Shown here one piece after another: positions 34,203 through 43,167 of a DNA stretch of 64,000 nucleotides. The position numbers were made by a program, and so were the translations under genes. Positions within the stretch are counted from its first letter, which is position 1. Each line of letters opens with the position of its first letter. A model generated the notes under the pieces. The model had not been told where the DNA came from and made no database searches. It saw only the letters and a program-made list of their open reading frames with translations. The stretch comes from Maribacter algicola (GTDB taxonomy: Bacteria > Bacteroidota > Bacteroidia > Flavobacteriales > Flavobacteriaceae), in assembly GCF_003933245.1 (NCBI RefSeq), contig NZ_QUSX01000001.1:1426001-1490000 (forward strand), in the 5' to 3' direction.

Positions 34203-36905
34203 TTACAACGTAATTTCTTTTACAGTATCATCCAATTCAATTTCATAGGCTCCTCTAACCTTTTTATAGGGTAGAACTATACTGTCATCTATCCGCAAAT
34301 AAGCCTTTGGCGTATGTTCGGTTTTTGGGTCCAAAACCAGAGTGACTTTTTCAGTTGAAGTATCATATGTTATTTTATTGATGCTTCCCGCATCCAGAGT
34401 CATCCATAGTTTTTTGGGAGTAAGATATATTTTGGATTTAGCCGCTGTAGTAGGTATCACTTCAATGGCAGTTCCTTTTTGTGAAACATTGCCCCCAAAG
34501 GCCAACCAGCCCAATTCGTCGTTATTGGTTATGTAGGTTGCCGAGTTAACCGCATATCCATAGAAGCCGGAACCATAATCACCGGATATTCCATCTATTT
34601 TTAATGATGAAGGATATGAATGGAATGCGGCCGGTCCAAATCCGTCTTGGGTAATATTTGAAATACTTCCCATAAGCCCTCCATACCCCACTTTGAGCAA
34701 ATAAAAATCTGGAGTTTTTCGGTATTGCTTAAGCACCGGTATGGCATTAATACCAGAGCCATAATGATGTATTTGGCGTTCTACCCTTGAGGTTTCCCCG
34801 GCCTTGCCACCATAAAGAAAATCCCAATATCTCCTGGCATTACCGTTATAGGCCCAATGTGGCATGGTAGGCATATAGGCCAGTATGGCATTTAAGGTAA
34901 TATTGGCCTTATGTTCATAACCAAAATAGTCTGTCCAGGTATAGACTTCCTCCTGCCCTGTGGAATCCCATGGCATTTCACTGCCAAAAGGATAGTCAAG
35001 CGCTTTCCAATGGTCTGCGCGTTCTTTCATTCTTGCTTCTAGGTCAGTAGCCATTTCATCATAGTTTTCATTCTGCAGATCTTTAAGGATCGATAGGAAC
35101 ACGGAACCTTCCATTTGTCCAAATTGGGCATAGTAGGGGGCCTGTTCCATCATAGCTATGGTGGTATGGTACGCATTTTTCAGATACCAATCCCAATTTT
35201 TATTATCTACCAGTCCGTTATGATATCGTGCCAAGCGGTACATGACCCAATACGATGCGGCTACATGCGGATAATTAAAAGATCTACCACGATCATTGGC
35301 GTGCTTATGGTCCCAAGCTGCCCAGGTGGTATAATCAATATTTTTGTCATAAGTACCTTTTGGCAATGAATCCGGTTCATAATAAAAAAGGCTTTTTTTG
35401 ACCCCATATTTGTACGGTCCTTCGCTATATTGAATGTTTCCCCATAGCACATGGTCTATAAATTCCTGAAGTTTTTGAATTTCTGTTCTGTTAGGTTGTA
35501 CCAATTGTTTCATAATTGCCGCAAGCCAACTTCCCGCACCACCTTCATCACTAAGACCACTGATCCACACCCTGCCGTCTTGGGTAACCTGTTCCTTTTT
35601 TTCATAGTCATAGGAGATGGGTGATGGACTTCTGCCAAAAGGATCGTTGGGGTTATCATACCATTGCTCTGTGGTCAAAAAATTTCCAAAATCCTTAATG
35701 ACTTCCGCTTCAGGCTTAATGACCTTATAGTTAACGGTCTGTTCAACACCGTTGTTATAGCTAATGGTCAACCTTGCCCTTCCCCATTTTTTACCGGAGA
35801 CGAGGTACTTTTTTAAGCCGGTTGTAGTAGTACCGTCTTCCTTAATTTTCAATGCATTTTTTGGATAAACATCAAAAGACTTAATCTCACTTTTATAATT
35901 CACGTAAAGATGTGCCTTTACATCCATTGGGATTACATAACCAGGTACGCCTACAACAACGGGTCTTTCTTCCTTGATCAACGTTTCCTGAATATGCTTA
36001 ACACCTTTGGACAGGACAAACTTTAAGGAATAATTTTTAGTGGTATTGGGTTGTAGTACTACAGATGTTGGTTTGTTCCATTGTTCTACGCCTTGCCATT
36101 CATTTTCCGCATAGGCCTTGCTATGTGCCATCCATTCATGAAAACCTTCAAATACAATGCTTTTTCTTGTGGGATCGTCCAATAGAGGACGGTATGCCTC
36201 AAAGGCCATGTGTTCTTTTGGTATGACCAATAAGGCAGGCCCTTTTCCACTTAGCCTTTTTACCTCTAAATATCCTGCATCCTTGCCAATATATGGATCA
36301 AAAAAAACATTTTGCTTATGGGCCTCAGTCAATGATTTACCTTCTAGAATATTGTTAAAAATCATGGGTACACCCAAAGCACCTATCTCTATTGGCGTAT
36401 CCTGCATATTTGTAATTTCAAAACGCATGACCAATTGCCCTTTATCCAATTCATAGAAACGTTTTATGGAAACGGGTATATCCTTAGGTAGGGTATTGGC
36501 CAAATCTGCAGCTGCCAGCACACTATCCTTTATTGCCAGTGGGGTGACCGGAGCTCTATTGCTGGCCGTTGAATATGTTTTCCAATGGCCAGATGAAGTC
36601 TTGATCCTTAGATTGATATCCCCTAAATGGTAAAGGCTGTCCTTGTCCCTTACTTCCAACCTTTCGCCTGGGGTGTAGTCAAATGATAACTCGTCCATTG
36701 GTCTCAATGCCGCTACGGTTTGCGAAGCTTTTACCAATTTCAGCTGAAATTCTGGTGTGTTATGTTTTTGGAACACCTCCGCAACCCCTAATGTAGGCTC
36801 CCTATGCTCTACGTTGCTCCAATAGCTTTTTTGAGCGGATAGTTTACATGAGACAATTAAAACTAGTCCTGTTAATAGCCAAAATTTTGTGTGCATCTTA
36901 TTCAT
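34203..36905 (-). CDS. large secreted protein of a glycan locus (DUF5695-like)
   Basis: A 900-residue exported protein whose signal peptide (KFWLLTGLVLIVSCKLSAQ) may be a lipoprotein signal (VSC) or a standard one. Residues about 40-330 are beta-rich; the second half (about 440-800) is helical with many aromatic and acidic residues (DYTTWAAWDHKHANDRGRSFNYPHVAASYW, YTWTDYFGYEHKANITLNAILAYMP). This suits an (alpha/alpha)6-barrel glycosidase-like fold, and a short beta domain closes the protein. The overall look matches proteins labelled DUF5695 in Bacteroidetes glycan loci; activity is unknown to me. It lies 93 bases after the GH127-type gene on the same strand. Confidence 0.7.
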   Translation of the reverse strand: MNKMHTKFWLLTGLVLIVSCKLSAQKSYWSNVEHREPTLGVAEVFQKHNTPEFQLKLVKASQTVAALRPMDELSFDYTPGERLEVRDKDSLYHLGDINLRIKTSSGHWKTYSTASNRAPVTPLAIKDSVLAAADLANTLPKDIPVSIKRFYELDKGQLVMRFEITNMQDTPIEIGALGVPMIFNNILEGKSLTEAHKQNVFFDPYIGKDAGYLEVKRLSGKGPALLVIPKEHMAFEAYRPLLDDPTRKSIVFEGFHEWMAHSKAYAENEWQGVEQWNKPTSVVLQPNTTKNYSLKFVLSKGVKHIQETLIKEERPVVVGVPGYVIPMDVKAHLYVNYKSEIKSFDVYPKNALKIKEDGTTTTGLKKYLVSGKKWGRARLTISYNNGVEQTVNYKVIKPEAEVIKDFGNFLTTEQWYDNPNDPFGRSPSPISYDYEKKEQVTQDGRVWISGLSDEGGAGSWLAAIMKQLVQPNRTEIQKLQEFIDHVLWGNIQYSEGPYKYGVKKSLFYYEPDSLPKGTYDKNIDYTTWAAWDHKHANDRGRSFNYPHVAASYWVMYRLARYHNGLVDNKNWDWYLKNAYHTTIAMMEQAPYYAQFGQMEGSVFLSILKDLQNENYDEMATDLEARMKERADHWKALDYPFGSEMPWDSTGQEEVYTWTDYFGYEHKANITLNAILAYMPTMPHWAYNGNARRYWDFLYGGKAGETSRVERQIHHYGSGINAIPVLKQYRKTPDFYLLKVGYGGLMGSISNITQDGFGPAAFHSYPSSLKIDGISGDYGSGFYGYAVNSATYITNNDELGWLAFGGNVSQKGTAIEVIPTTAAKSKIYLTPKKLWMTLDAGSINKITYDTSTEKVTLVLDPKTEHTPKAYLRIDDSIVLPYKKVRGAYEIELDDTVKEITL

Positions 36906-36998
36906 GGTAATTGTCTTTCATTATTGCCCTAAGGCATGGATATATTGTTTAATAGGAAAAATTGATTTATGTAATTGGGCCTCATCTTACAATAGGTT

Positions 36999-39900
36999 TT
37001 ATTTTAGCGAAACATCCAGATAAACGGAATGTCGGCCATAAGTTTCATAAAAGGGTTTAAAGACCGTACCGTTAATGGTAAATTCCAATTTTTTTGGGTC
37101 TCCTTTTATGGTCTTGCCTAAATCTTTCAAATCCAAGGTCACTTTTCTCCATTCTTTACTGGGCTCGGATTCCTGTGCGGCCAAAAGGATAGGTCCATAA
37201 AATAGACTTGCAATATTCTGTTGATCCATAATGGGCGATAAGTGAAATTGAAAAGGCATCTGTAATTCTATGATATCACCGTTTTTCCATTTGCGGTTAA
37301 GGGTAAGATAGCTGCCAGGGGTAGCCTCTACTTTTAGGGGTTTACCGTTTATATGAACAAAGAAACCCTTGGTTGCCCAATATGGCACCCTTACATTCAG
37401 GTCAAAATTACCCTTGCCGGTTACGGTCAACCGTGTTCTGTCCTCATGTGGAAAATTGGTAGCTTGTTGTATACTGATATTTTTTTCGGTCCAGTCTAGT
37501 GTTGAAGGCACATAAAGATTTACATACAGCGCTTGGTTGTCCACGCTTCTAAAGTAAATGGAGTTTTGAAGTTTGGTATTGCTTTCCAATGCTGTGCCGT
37601 TGCAACAGGTAAAGCCCTTCATGTGGGGGTTTCCAAAGTGCTTTACGGAACTTGGCCTTAAGGGTACATGATATGTATTTGCAGGACTGTCCTCTGCCAC
37701 AGAAGCCAAAATATGATTGTAAAGTCCGCGTTCATAATAATCCATTAGTTCTGCCCTATGGTCAAAAAGAAATAGGTTTCGGGATAACTTTAACATGTTA
37801 TAGGTTGCACAGGTTTCATTTTGTCCACCGGAGGACAATCCATTTTCATATAAGGTGGCCGGTTCTCCTATGAAGCATTCGGCGTTGGTGGGGTTTCGTG
37901 CTCCTGCGACCCCACCAATACTATACATATAATCATTGGTTGTTTTATACCAAAAATTATCTGCCACTTGGTAGTATTTATGATCGTTGGATGCTTGGTA
38001 AGTGGTCAATGCACCCATTATTTGGGGAATATGTTGGTTGGCGTGCAAACCGCGGAAAGTGTCTACATTTTTAGTGATTCCGTGGGTGTGTTCGGCATCG
38101 CCATAGAACATTTTTATATTATCGAACAATTGGGCAGTTTCTAAATAGCGGCTGTCGTTCGTAAGCTTGTATAGCCTGGCCATTGCTTCGTTCATACCAC
38201 CATACTCACCGGCTATATAGGTGTTCCACATTTTAATAAGGGTTGCTTTCGGCAATTTACTTAGACGGGTATGAATCCAATTTCCCATTCCCTTGGTAAT
38301 TTCAAGTGCTTTTTGGTTACCACTTATCTCATATACATCCATTAAACCGGCAAGTATCTTATGCAAGGTGTAATATGGGGCCCATATTTGTGTGTCGTTG
38401 GTACCATAGGTAGCACCTTTTTCCAACATGATAAATTGATCTGGTGGATAAGCGCTAATAAAGCCTCTTCCCCAATTCCAATAATCGGTACGTATACTGG
38501 TTTCGCGTATATCGGAATCGTACGCCGTCTTTCCGGGACCAAAGGGCACTTCGTTGGGATCCGCTACAAATGCTCCTCCGTTTTCCTTGGGTTGACCGGA
38601 CATTTGGGAAAGTTTAAACAGCGTATTCACCATATATTCCATTTTACGGCCAAAATTGTTTTGTAATTCCTTATCGTAACCGGTGCTTGCATAGGCTTGG
38701 GCAATTGCCGTAAGGTAATGCCCGGTGGCATGCCCCCTCAATTTAGTTTCTTGACTGTCCCAAACACCAAGAGGTTCGGCACCACTAGGTTGGGCTATTC
38801 CAAATGCGTTTCTAAACATATAGAGAAAGGCATCTGGATCGGTCTGTGCCAATGTGGATATAAATTTGTCCCTGTTTTCTATGAACTTGGTATCGTTACC
38901 CGCCAAGTCTTTGGTCAGGGAAACCTGTTCCAAGGTAAAGGAGGCCAACCGTTGATCAGGGCGTTTAATTTCCATGTTTTCTTTTACGGTTACCGTGGCC
39001 TTTGCTTTTAGCGGTGATCCCGGTATATTTCCTAGTATTTGATAGGTGCCAGGGCTTAGCACTTGTGCATTATCTTTAGGGGCTGGCCAGAGAATGCGTA
39101 CTGCCGGCCCCTGTATATTATTGGTATATGTGCCCTTAACAAAACGGGGCAATCGTGGTAAGTGTCCCACCTGGGTGGTTACCTGAACATCTTCTATATT
39201 TTGTAAATAGGCGTTGTATAACTGCGGAACAGTATCGGGAAATTTTTGAAGGTCATCTTCGCTATCTTTTTTAGGTTTATTATTGGATGTTTCTGAGTTA
39301 CCGGCACTCTCATAAATTCTTGAAACTTGTTTATGGCTTAAGGGAATGCGGTAGATTCTAAAATCATGTAACAGGCCAAAAAGGTAAGAATCATTGCCCG
39401 TTATTGATTTACCGATATATAATTTATTTTTTTGGTTGGATGCTTGAGCAAATAACTGTTCCAAGGCCACTGTTACATCATTGGCCGTATCCACAAGCTC
39501 ACCATTTAGGTAGGTGCTAATTGCTTTTGATGGGGTGTTGATAACCATCGCTATATGGTACCATTGACCCGTTTCAAAAGCTTTTGACCCTATTCTGTAC
39601 GAATGGCCGTTGCTTGTGTTGAGCACATTTTGTAACCCTTCCGTATCCATAGTGCCCATTGGTGCCAGATACATACGGGATGCATTGTTCTTACCAAAAT
39701 CAAAGAAAAATTGACCTAATTTGTTCGTATGTAGCTTTACCCATCCGGTAATACTAAGGGATTCTTCTTGCAAAATGGCGTCGTGGGGCAGGGAAATAAA
39801 GTTTTTACCACTTTTGTTCAATGATAGTACCTTGCCAAATGTTTCGTCATGAACAAAAGAAGCGCCCGATCCTTCTATGGAGGCATGTAAATTGTTCCTG

Positions 39901-40079
39901 GACCAATCTTTTGCATCGCCATTAAAGAGATAACGTGCTATGAGTCCGGTTTCACCTATTCCGTCCAAAATTTGGTTGCCGTCCTGTGCAGAAGTTAAAA
40001 AAGAGGACAGGAATGAGACTACACTTAAAAAATAAATGATTGTACGGGTATATATCATTTTGTCAATTTCAATTTTCAT
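36999..40079 (-). CDS. GH127-type beta-L-arabinofuranosidase with N-terminal LamG domain
   Basis: A 1026-residue secreted glycosidase. Order: signal peptide (residues 8-31; Met8 is an equally possible start), LamG/concanavalin-like jelly roll (about 40-255: IARYLFNGDAKDWSRNN, ITGWVKL, LYIGKS), linker with an Ig-like segment, then a GH127 (formerly DUF1680) catalytic domain (about 370-1000). The zinc-thiolate catalytic residues are recognisable: Glu755 and Cys757 in QNETCATYN, and Cys825-Cys826 in FTCCNGTALES. These correspond to Glu338, Cys340 and Cys417-Cys418 of HypBA1. The family removes beta-L-arabinofuranose from plant glycans such as hydroxyproline-linked arabinosides. It is transcribed divergently from the AraC regulator gene. 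Confidence 0.9.
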   Translation of the reverse strand: MKIEIDKMIYTRTIIYFLSVVSFLSSFLTSAQDGNQILDGIGETGLIARYLFNGDAKDWSRNNLHASIEGSGASFVHDETFGKVLSLNKSGKNFISLPHDAILQEESLSITGWVKLHTNKLGQFFFDFGKNNASRMYLAPMGTMDTEGLQNVLNTSNGHSYRIGSKAFETGQWYHIAMVINTPSKAISTYLNGELVDTANDVTVALEQLFAQASNQKNKLYIGKSITGNDSYLFGLLHDFRIYRIPLSHKQVSRIYESAGNSETSNNKPKKDSEDDLQKFPDTVPQLYNAYLQNIEDVQVTTQVGHLPRLPRFVKGTYTNNIQGPAVRILWPAPKDNAQVLSPGTYQILGNIPGSPLKAKATVTVKENMEIKRPDQRLASFTLEQVSLTKDLAGNDTKFIENRDKFISTLAQTDPDAFLYMFRNAFGIAQPSGAEPLGVWDSQETKLRGHATGHYLTAIAQAYASTGYDKELQNNFGRKMEYMVNTLFKLSQMSGQPKENGGAFVADPNEVPFGPGKTAYDSDIRETSIRTDYWNWGRGFISAYPPDQFIMLEKGATYGTNDTQIWAPYYTLHKILAGLMDVYEISGNQKALEITKGMGNWIHTRLSKLPKATLIKMWNTYIAGEYGGMNEAMARLYKLTNDSRYLETAQLFDNIKMFYGDAEHTHGITKNVDTFRGLHANQHIPQIMGALTTYQASNDHKYYQVADNFWYKTTNDYMYSIGGVAGARNPTNAECFIGEPATLYENGLSSGGQNETCATYNMLKLSRNLFLFDHRAELMDYYERGLYNHILASVAEDSPANTYHVPLRPSSVKHFGNPHMKGFTCCNGTALESNTKLQNSIYFRSVDNQALYVNLYVPSTLDWTEKNISIQQATNFPHEDRTRLTVTGKGNFDLNVRVPYWATKGFFVHINGKPLKVEATPGSYLTLNRKWKNGDIIELQMPFQFHLSPIMDQQNIASLFYGPILLAAQESEPSKEWRKVTLDLKDLGKTIKGDPKKLEFTINGTVFKPFYETYGRHSVYLDVSLK

Positions 40080-40572
40080 GATAGCCTTGCCTAAAGGTTT
40101 TTTTTATATCTAATAGCTTGTAAAATTGACCTGAACGGGATTCATACAAGCGGTAAATTAGGTTTTATATACAGCTAGATTATTTCTTTGGCGTAGCCAT
40201 ATCAAGTACTAATTGTATGAAGCATAATAAATAAATGTATAAAATGCACTTATTTGTTTTTTATAAAGCCACAAAGAATAATCTAGAATAAAACTATTGA
40301 TATTCTTACGCCTTTTAATAATCCATATTAACAGATACTGATACTATATTATCCTTAAACTGGAAATGTCAAATAAAAAAGTGAATTTTGAATAGAATTC
40401 AATTTTATGGTCCATATTTGATCCGTATAGGGAACCTTATGGATTATGAGGATATTGGTATGATAACATATCTAAAATATATCTGTAGCGTATACCATTG
40501 GTAGTGTTTACTTGATGATGTTGACGATAAGATCGGAATCTATCTAGAGTTGATTAACTTAATATTTAAATA
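40080..40572. other. regulatory gap between GH127 and AraC genes
   Basis: 493 AT-rich bases between two divergent starts. It must hold the promoters of both transcription units. No perfect TAnnTTTG element, clear operator palindrome or small RNA was identified by eye. Confidence 0.5.
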
Positions 40573-41415
40573 TTGAAAGTTTTACCGTTTAAAATTCCTA
40601 AACCTAGAAATGAAGCCCTTGTTTACCAAGTGGATAGGGAAGAGGCATTTTATGACCAACTGCATCAACATGGAGAAATACAGATAAGTTATATTCCCCA
40701 AGGCGAAGGTACTTTGATAGTCGGAGATTCAATAAATGAATACAAAGCGCACGATATTCTAGTCATTGGGGGCTTTGTGCCCCACGTTTTTAAGAGCGAT
40801 ACGGTTGCTTCTCCCAGATCGGAAATGCATACGCTCTTTTTTGACTTACATTCCTTTGGGAAGGATTTTTTTGAAATTGCGGACCTTTCGCTGACCAAAG
40901 AATTTTTTAAAAAATCTGAGTTGGGCATGAGGGTGCTTAGCAATACACAACAGATTATAGGAGAATTCCATAAACTAGCTTCCCAGAACAAAGTGGAACA
41001 GATAGCTACGTTGCTAACGATTATCAGTCTTGTAACAAAATCGAAAACGGCTTCCTTATCTTCTTTTGTCTATAAAAAATCTTTTTCCGATGATGAGGGA
41101 AAACGAATGAACAATGTGTACAAATATGCAATGGAACAGTATAGCGAGCCTATTAGTCTGGAAGAAATTTCAACTGTGGCCAACATGAGCCGCAATGCAT
41201 TTTGTCGCTATTTTAAGAAGCGAACCAATAAAACATTTTTTCAATTTTTAATTGAAATAAGGATAGAGAATGCTTGTAAGCTAATTGTAAACAAACCAGA
41301 ACTATCCATCTCATTGGTTTCCGAAGAATGTGGGTTCAATAACATTGCTAACTTCAACAGAAAGTTCAAGGAACTAAAGGGGTGTTCCCCAACGCAGTAT
41401 CGCACACGGTTCTAA
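40573..41415 (+). CDS. AraC family transcriptional regulator
   Basis: A 280-residue cytoplasmic regulator. Residues about 20-90 form a cupin-type sensor domain (FYDQLHQHGEIQISYIPQGEGTLIVGD, DILVIGGFVPHVFKSD), and residues about 180-280 carry two AraC-type helix-turn-helix motifs (ISLEEISTVANMSRNAFCRYFKKRTNKTF and LSISLVSEECGFNNIANFNRKFKELKGCSPTQYR). The start is a TTG; no in-frame ATG lies before the cupin domain. Its position between the arabinosidase operon and susCD suggests it senses a sugar released from the glycan and activates the locus. Confidence 0.9.
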   Translation: MKVLPFKIPKPRNEALVYQVDREEAFYDQLHQHGEIQISYIPQGEGTLIVGDSINEYKAHDILVIGGFVPHVFKSDTVASPRSEMHTLFFDLHSFGKDFFEIADLSLTKEFFKKSELGMRVLSNTQQIIGEFHKLASQNKVEQIATLLTIISLVTKSKTASLSSFVYKKSFSDDEGKRMNNVYKYAMEQYSEPISLEEISTVANMSRNAFCRYFKKRTNKTFFQFLIEIRIENACKLIVNKPELSISLVSEECGFNNIANFNRKFKELKGCSPTQYRTRF

Positions 41416-41486
41416 GAGGACAACCCAGGCATGAATTGTATTTTTTGTCTCAAGGGTGCAAAGTTCCTTTTCAAGGATGCCAAAAA

Positions 41487-41512
41487 AAAGCGAACGGTAT
41501 ACCGTTCGCTTT
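41487..41512. terminator. bidirectional terminator between araC-like gene and susD
   Basis: A perfect 26-base palindrome (arms AAAGCGAACGGTA and TACCGTTCGCTTT) with A-run on the left and T-run on the right can terminate both convergent transcripts. Confidence 0.85.
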
Positions 41513-41557
41513 CCTGACTTAAACTAACCAACTCAAACAAATAAATTATTATATTTT

Positions 41558-43156
41558 TTAATATCCAGGGTTTTGGCTTAGGTTAGAATTGGTATTCAAT
41601 TCTTCCAAACCAATTGGGAATATGGTGGTATAGTCTCCTTTTGGAGTATGGTTATACCAACTTTTGGTTTGGTATACCCCAAATCTTATCAAGTCTGTTC
41701 TCCTTCTGGCCTCACCGGCAAATTCCCATCCCAGTTCATCCAAAAAACGTCCGTAAGGTACGGTTGCTTGGTCTCCGGCATCGGCTATAGTGCCGTCCTC
41801 TGCCAAGGTTCCATATTGTACCGTTGTGTCCCCTTCCAGTTCTGCACCCGTTACGGTTGCATCGGCAAGGTCGTCAAATGAACGTGCACGTACTTGGGTG
41901 ACAATTGATGCAGCCTCATCACTACTGCCCGTCCTAAGCAATGCCTCTGCTTTCATCATCAACACATCGGTATACCTTAAAAACGGAAAATCTACGCTAA
42001 GGCCCCCGGTAGCACCAGGTTCTATCTCATACTTGCCACATCTAAAACCATCTGTAAAATCACAATCGTAAATACTGGGCATTTCCTTTACCAATGTCAT
42101 GACCACGCTACCATCAGAGGCACTTAACTGATCGCCCATTAACCAAGTATCGGACAAACGTTTATCGGTCGGGGAATAGCTATCAATGAATTGTGGGTTA
42201 CAGCTAGAACCGCCCCAAGGTTGTGCTTGCATACCAAAGACCAGTCTGTGGTCCGGAAGTAACATCTTCATATGGGCGTTCCATTGTCCCGCAAATATTT
42301 GATCGTAGGGAATGGCAAAGACCAATTCGCTATTGCTCTCATTATCGGTACTAAAAATATCGGAATAACTTTCGGACAATTGGAAAGCGCCACTGTCTAT
42401 TATTTCGTTGCATGCATCTATGACCTTGTCCCAATTAGTAGTACCTGCATATACTTCCGAGTTTAGGTAAACCCTTGCCAGTACATGATAAGCGGCCCAT
42501 TTGGTCATACGGCCATAGGTACTGGTATCCACTGTTTCGGTAAGGCTAGGGATAACTTCCGTCAGCTCACTTACAATAAAGTTGTATACTTCTTCACGTG
42601 AGCTTTGAACGGGCAGGTCGTCCCCATAACTGGCTATGATGGGCACGTTGCCGTGAGAATCTACCAACATAGAATAGTATAGTGCCCTTAGGGCCCTCAT
42701 TTCAGAAATAATGGAAGTAGCCTGCTCTGCACTAACCGGCAGTTGTTCTGATTCTATTTGTAAAATTACCCTGTTGGCGCTATTGATACCGTTAAAACAG
42801 TTGATCCATGTATTTCTAGGCTGCCATTGTGTTGAACTCCATTCATGAAAATGCATTCTTTTATAGGTGCCGCCATCGTCCCAACCGTTAGGTCGTGTAG
42901 GGGTAATGAACATATCGGCTGGTTCTTCCTGTAGGTCAAACCAACCTTGCCAGCCCATTACATAGCGCATTGGGGTATAGGCCGATGCCATGACCGATAC
43001 TATATCAGATTCCGAGGGAACAAATGATGATTCCGTCACTTCTGAGAATACTTCCTCCTCCAAATCGGTACACCCTATGGGTACAAACAATGCACAAACC
43101 GCTAGGATCGATATTTTAGTTTTAAGTGTAGCCACTTTGTTTCTTATATTTTTCAT
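41558..43156 (-). CDS. SusD/RagB family nutrient-binding outer membrane lipoprotein
   Basis: A 532-residue surface lipoprotein. The signal ends in a lipobox (PIGC, Cys29). The TPR-like N-terminal part includes WQPRNTWINCFNGINSANRVILQIE and EMRALRALYYSMLVDSHGNVPI, which are landmarks of the SusD fold. The C-terminus ends IFPIGLEELNTNSNLSQNPGY, the standard PIP/NQNPGY ending. SusD binds oligosaccharide at the cell surface and closes over the SusC channel. It starts 11 bases after susC on the same strand. Confidence 0.96.
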   Translation of the reverse strand: MKNIRNKVATLKTKISILAVCALFVPIGCTDLEEEVFSEVTESSFVPSESDIVSVMASAYTPMRYVMGWQGWFDLQEEPADMFITPTRPNGWDDGGTYKRMHFHEWSSTQWQPRNTWINCFNGINSANRVILQIESEQLPVSAEQATSIISEMRALRALYYSMLVDSHGNVPIIASYGDDLPVQSSREEVYNFIVSELTEVIPSLTETVDTSTYGRMTKWAAYHVLARVYLNSEVYAGTTNWDKVIDACNEIIDSGAFQLSESYSDIFSTDNESNSELVFAIPYDQIFAGQWNAHMKMLLPDHRLVFGMQAQPWGGSSCNPQFIDSYSPTDKRLSDTWLMGDQLSASDGSVVMTLVKEMPSIYDCDFTDGFRCGKYEIEPGATGGLSVDFPFLRYTDVLMMKAEALLRTGSSDEAASIVTQVRARSFDDLADATVTGAELEGDTTVQYGTLAEDGTIADAGDQATVPYGRFLDELGWEFAGEARRRTDLIRFGVYQTKSWYNHTPKGDYTTIFPIGLEELNTNSNLSQNPGY

Positions 43157-43167
43157 AGTCGTTTAGT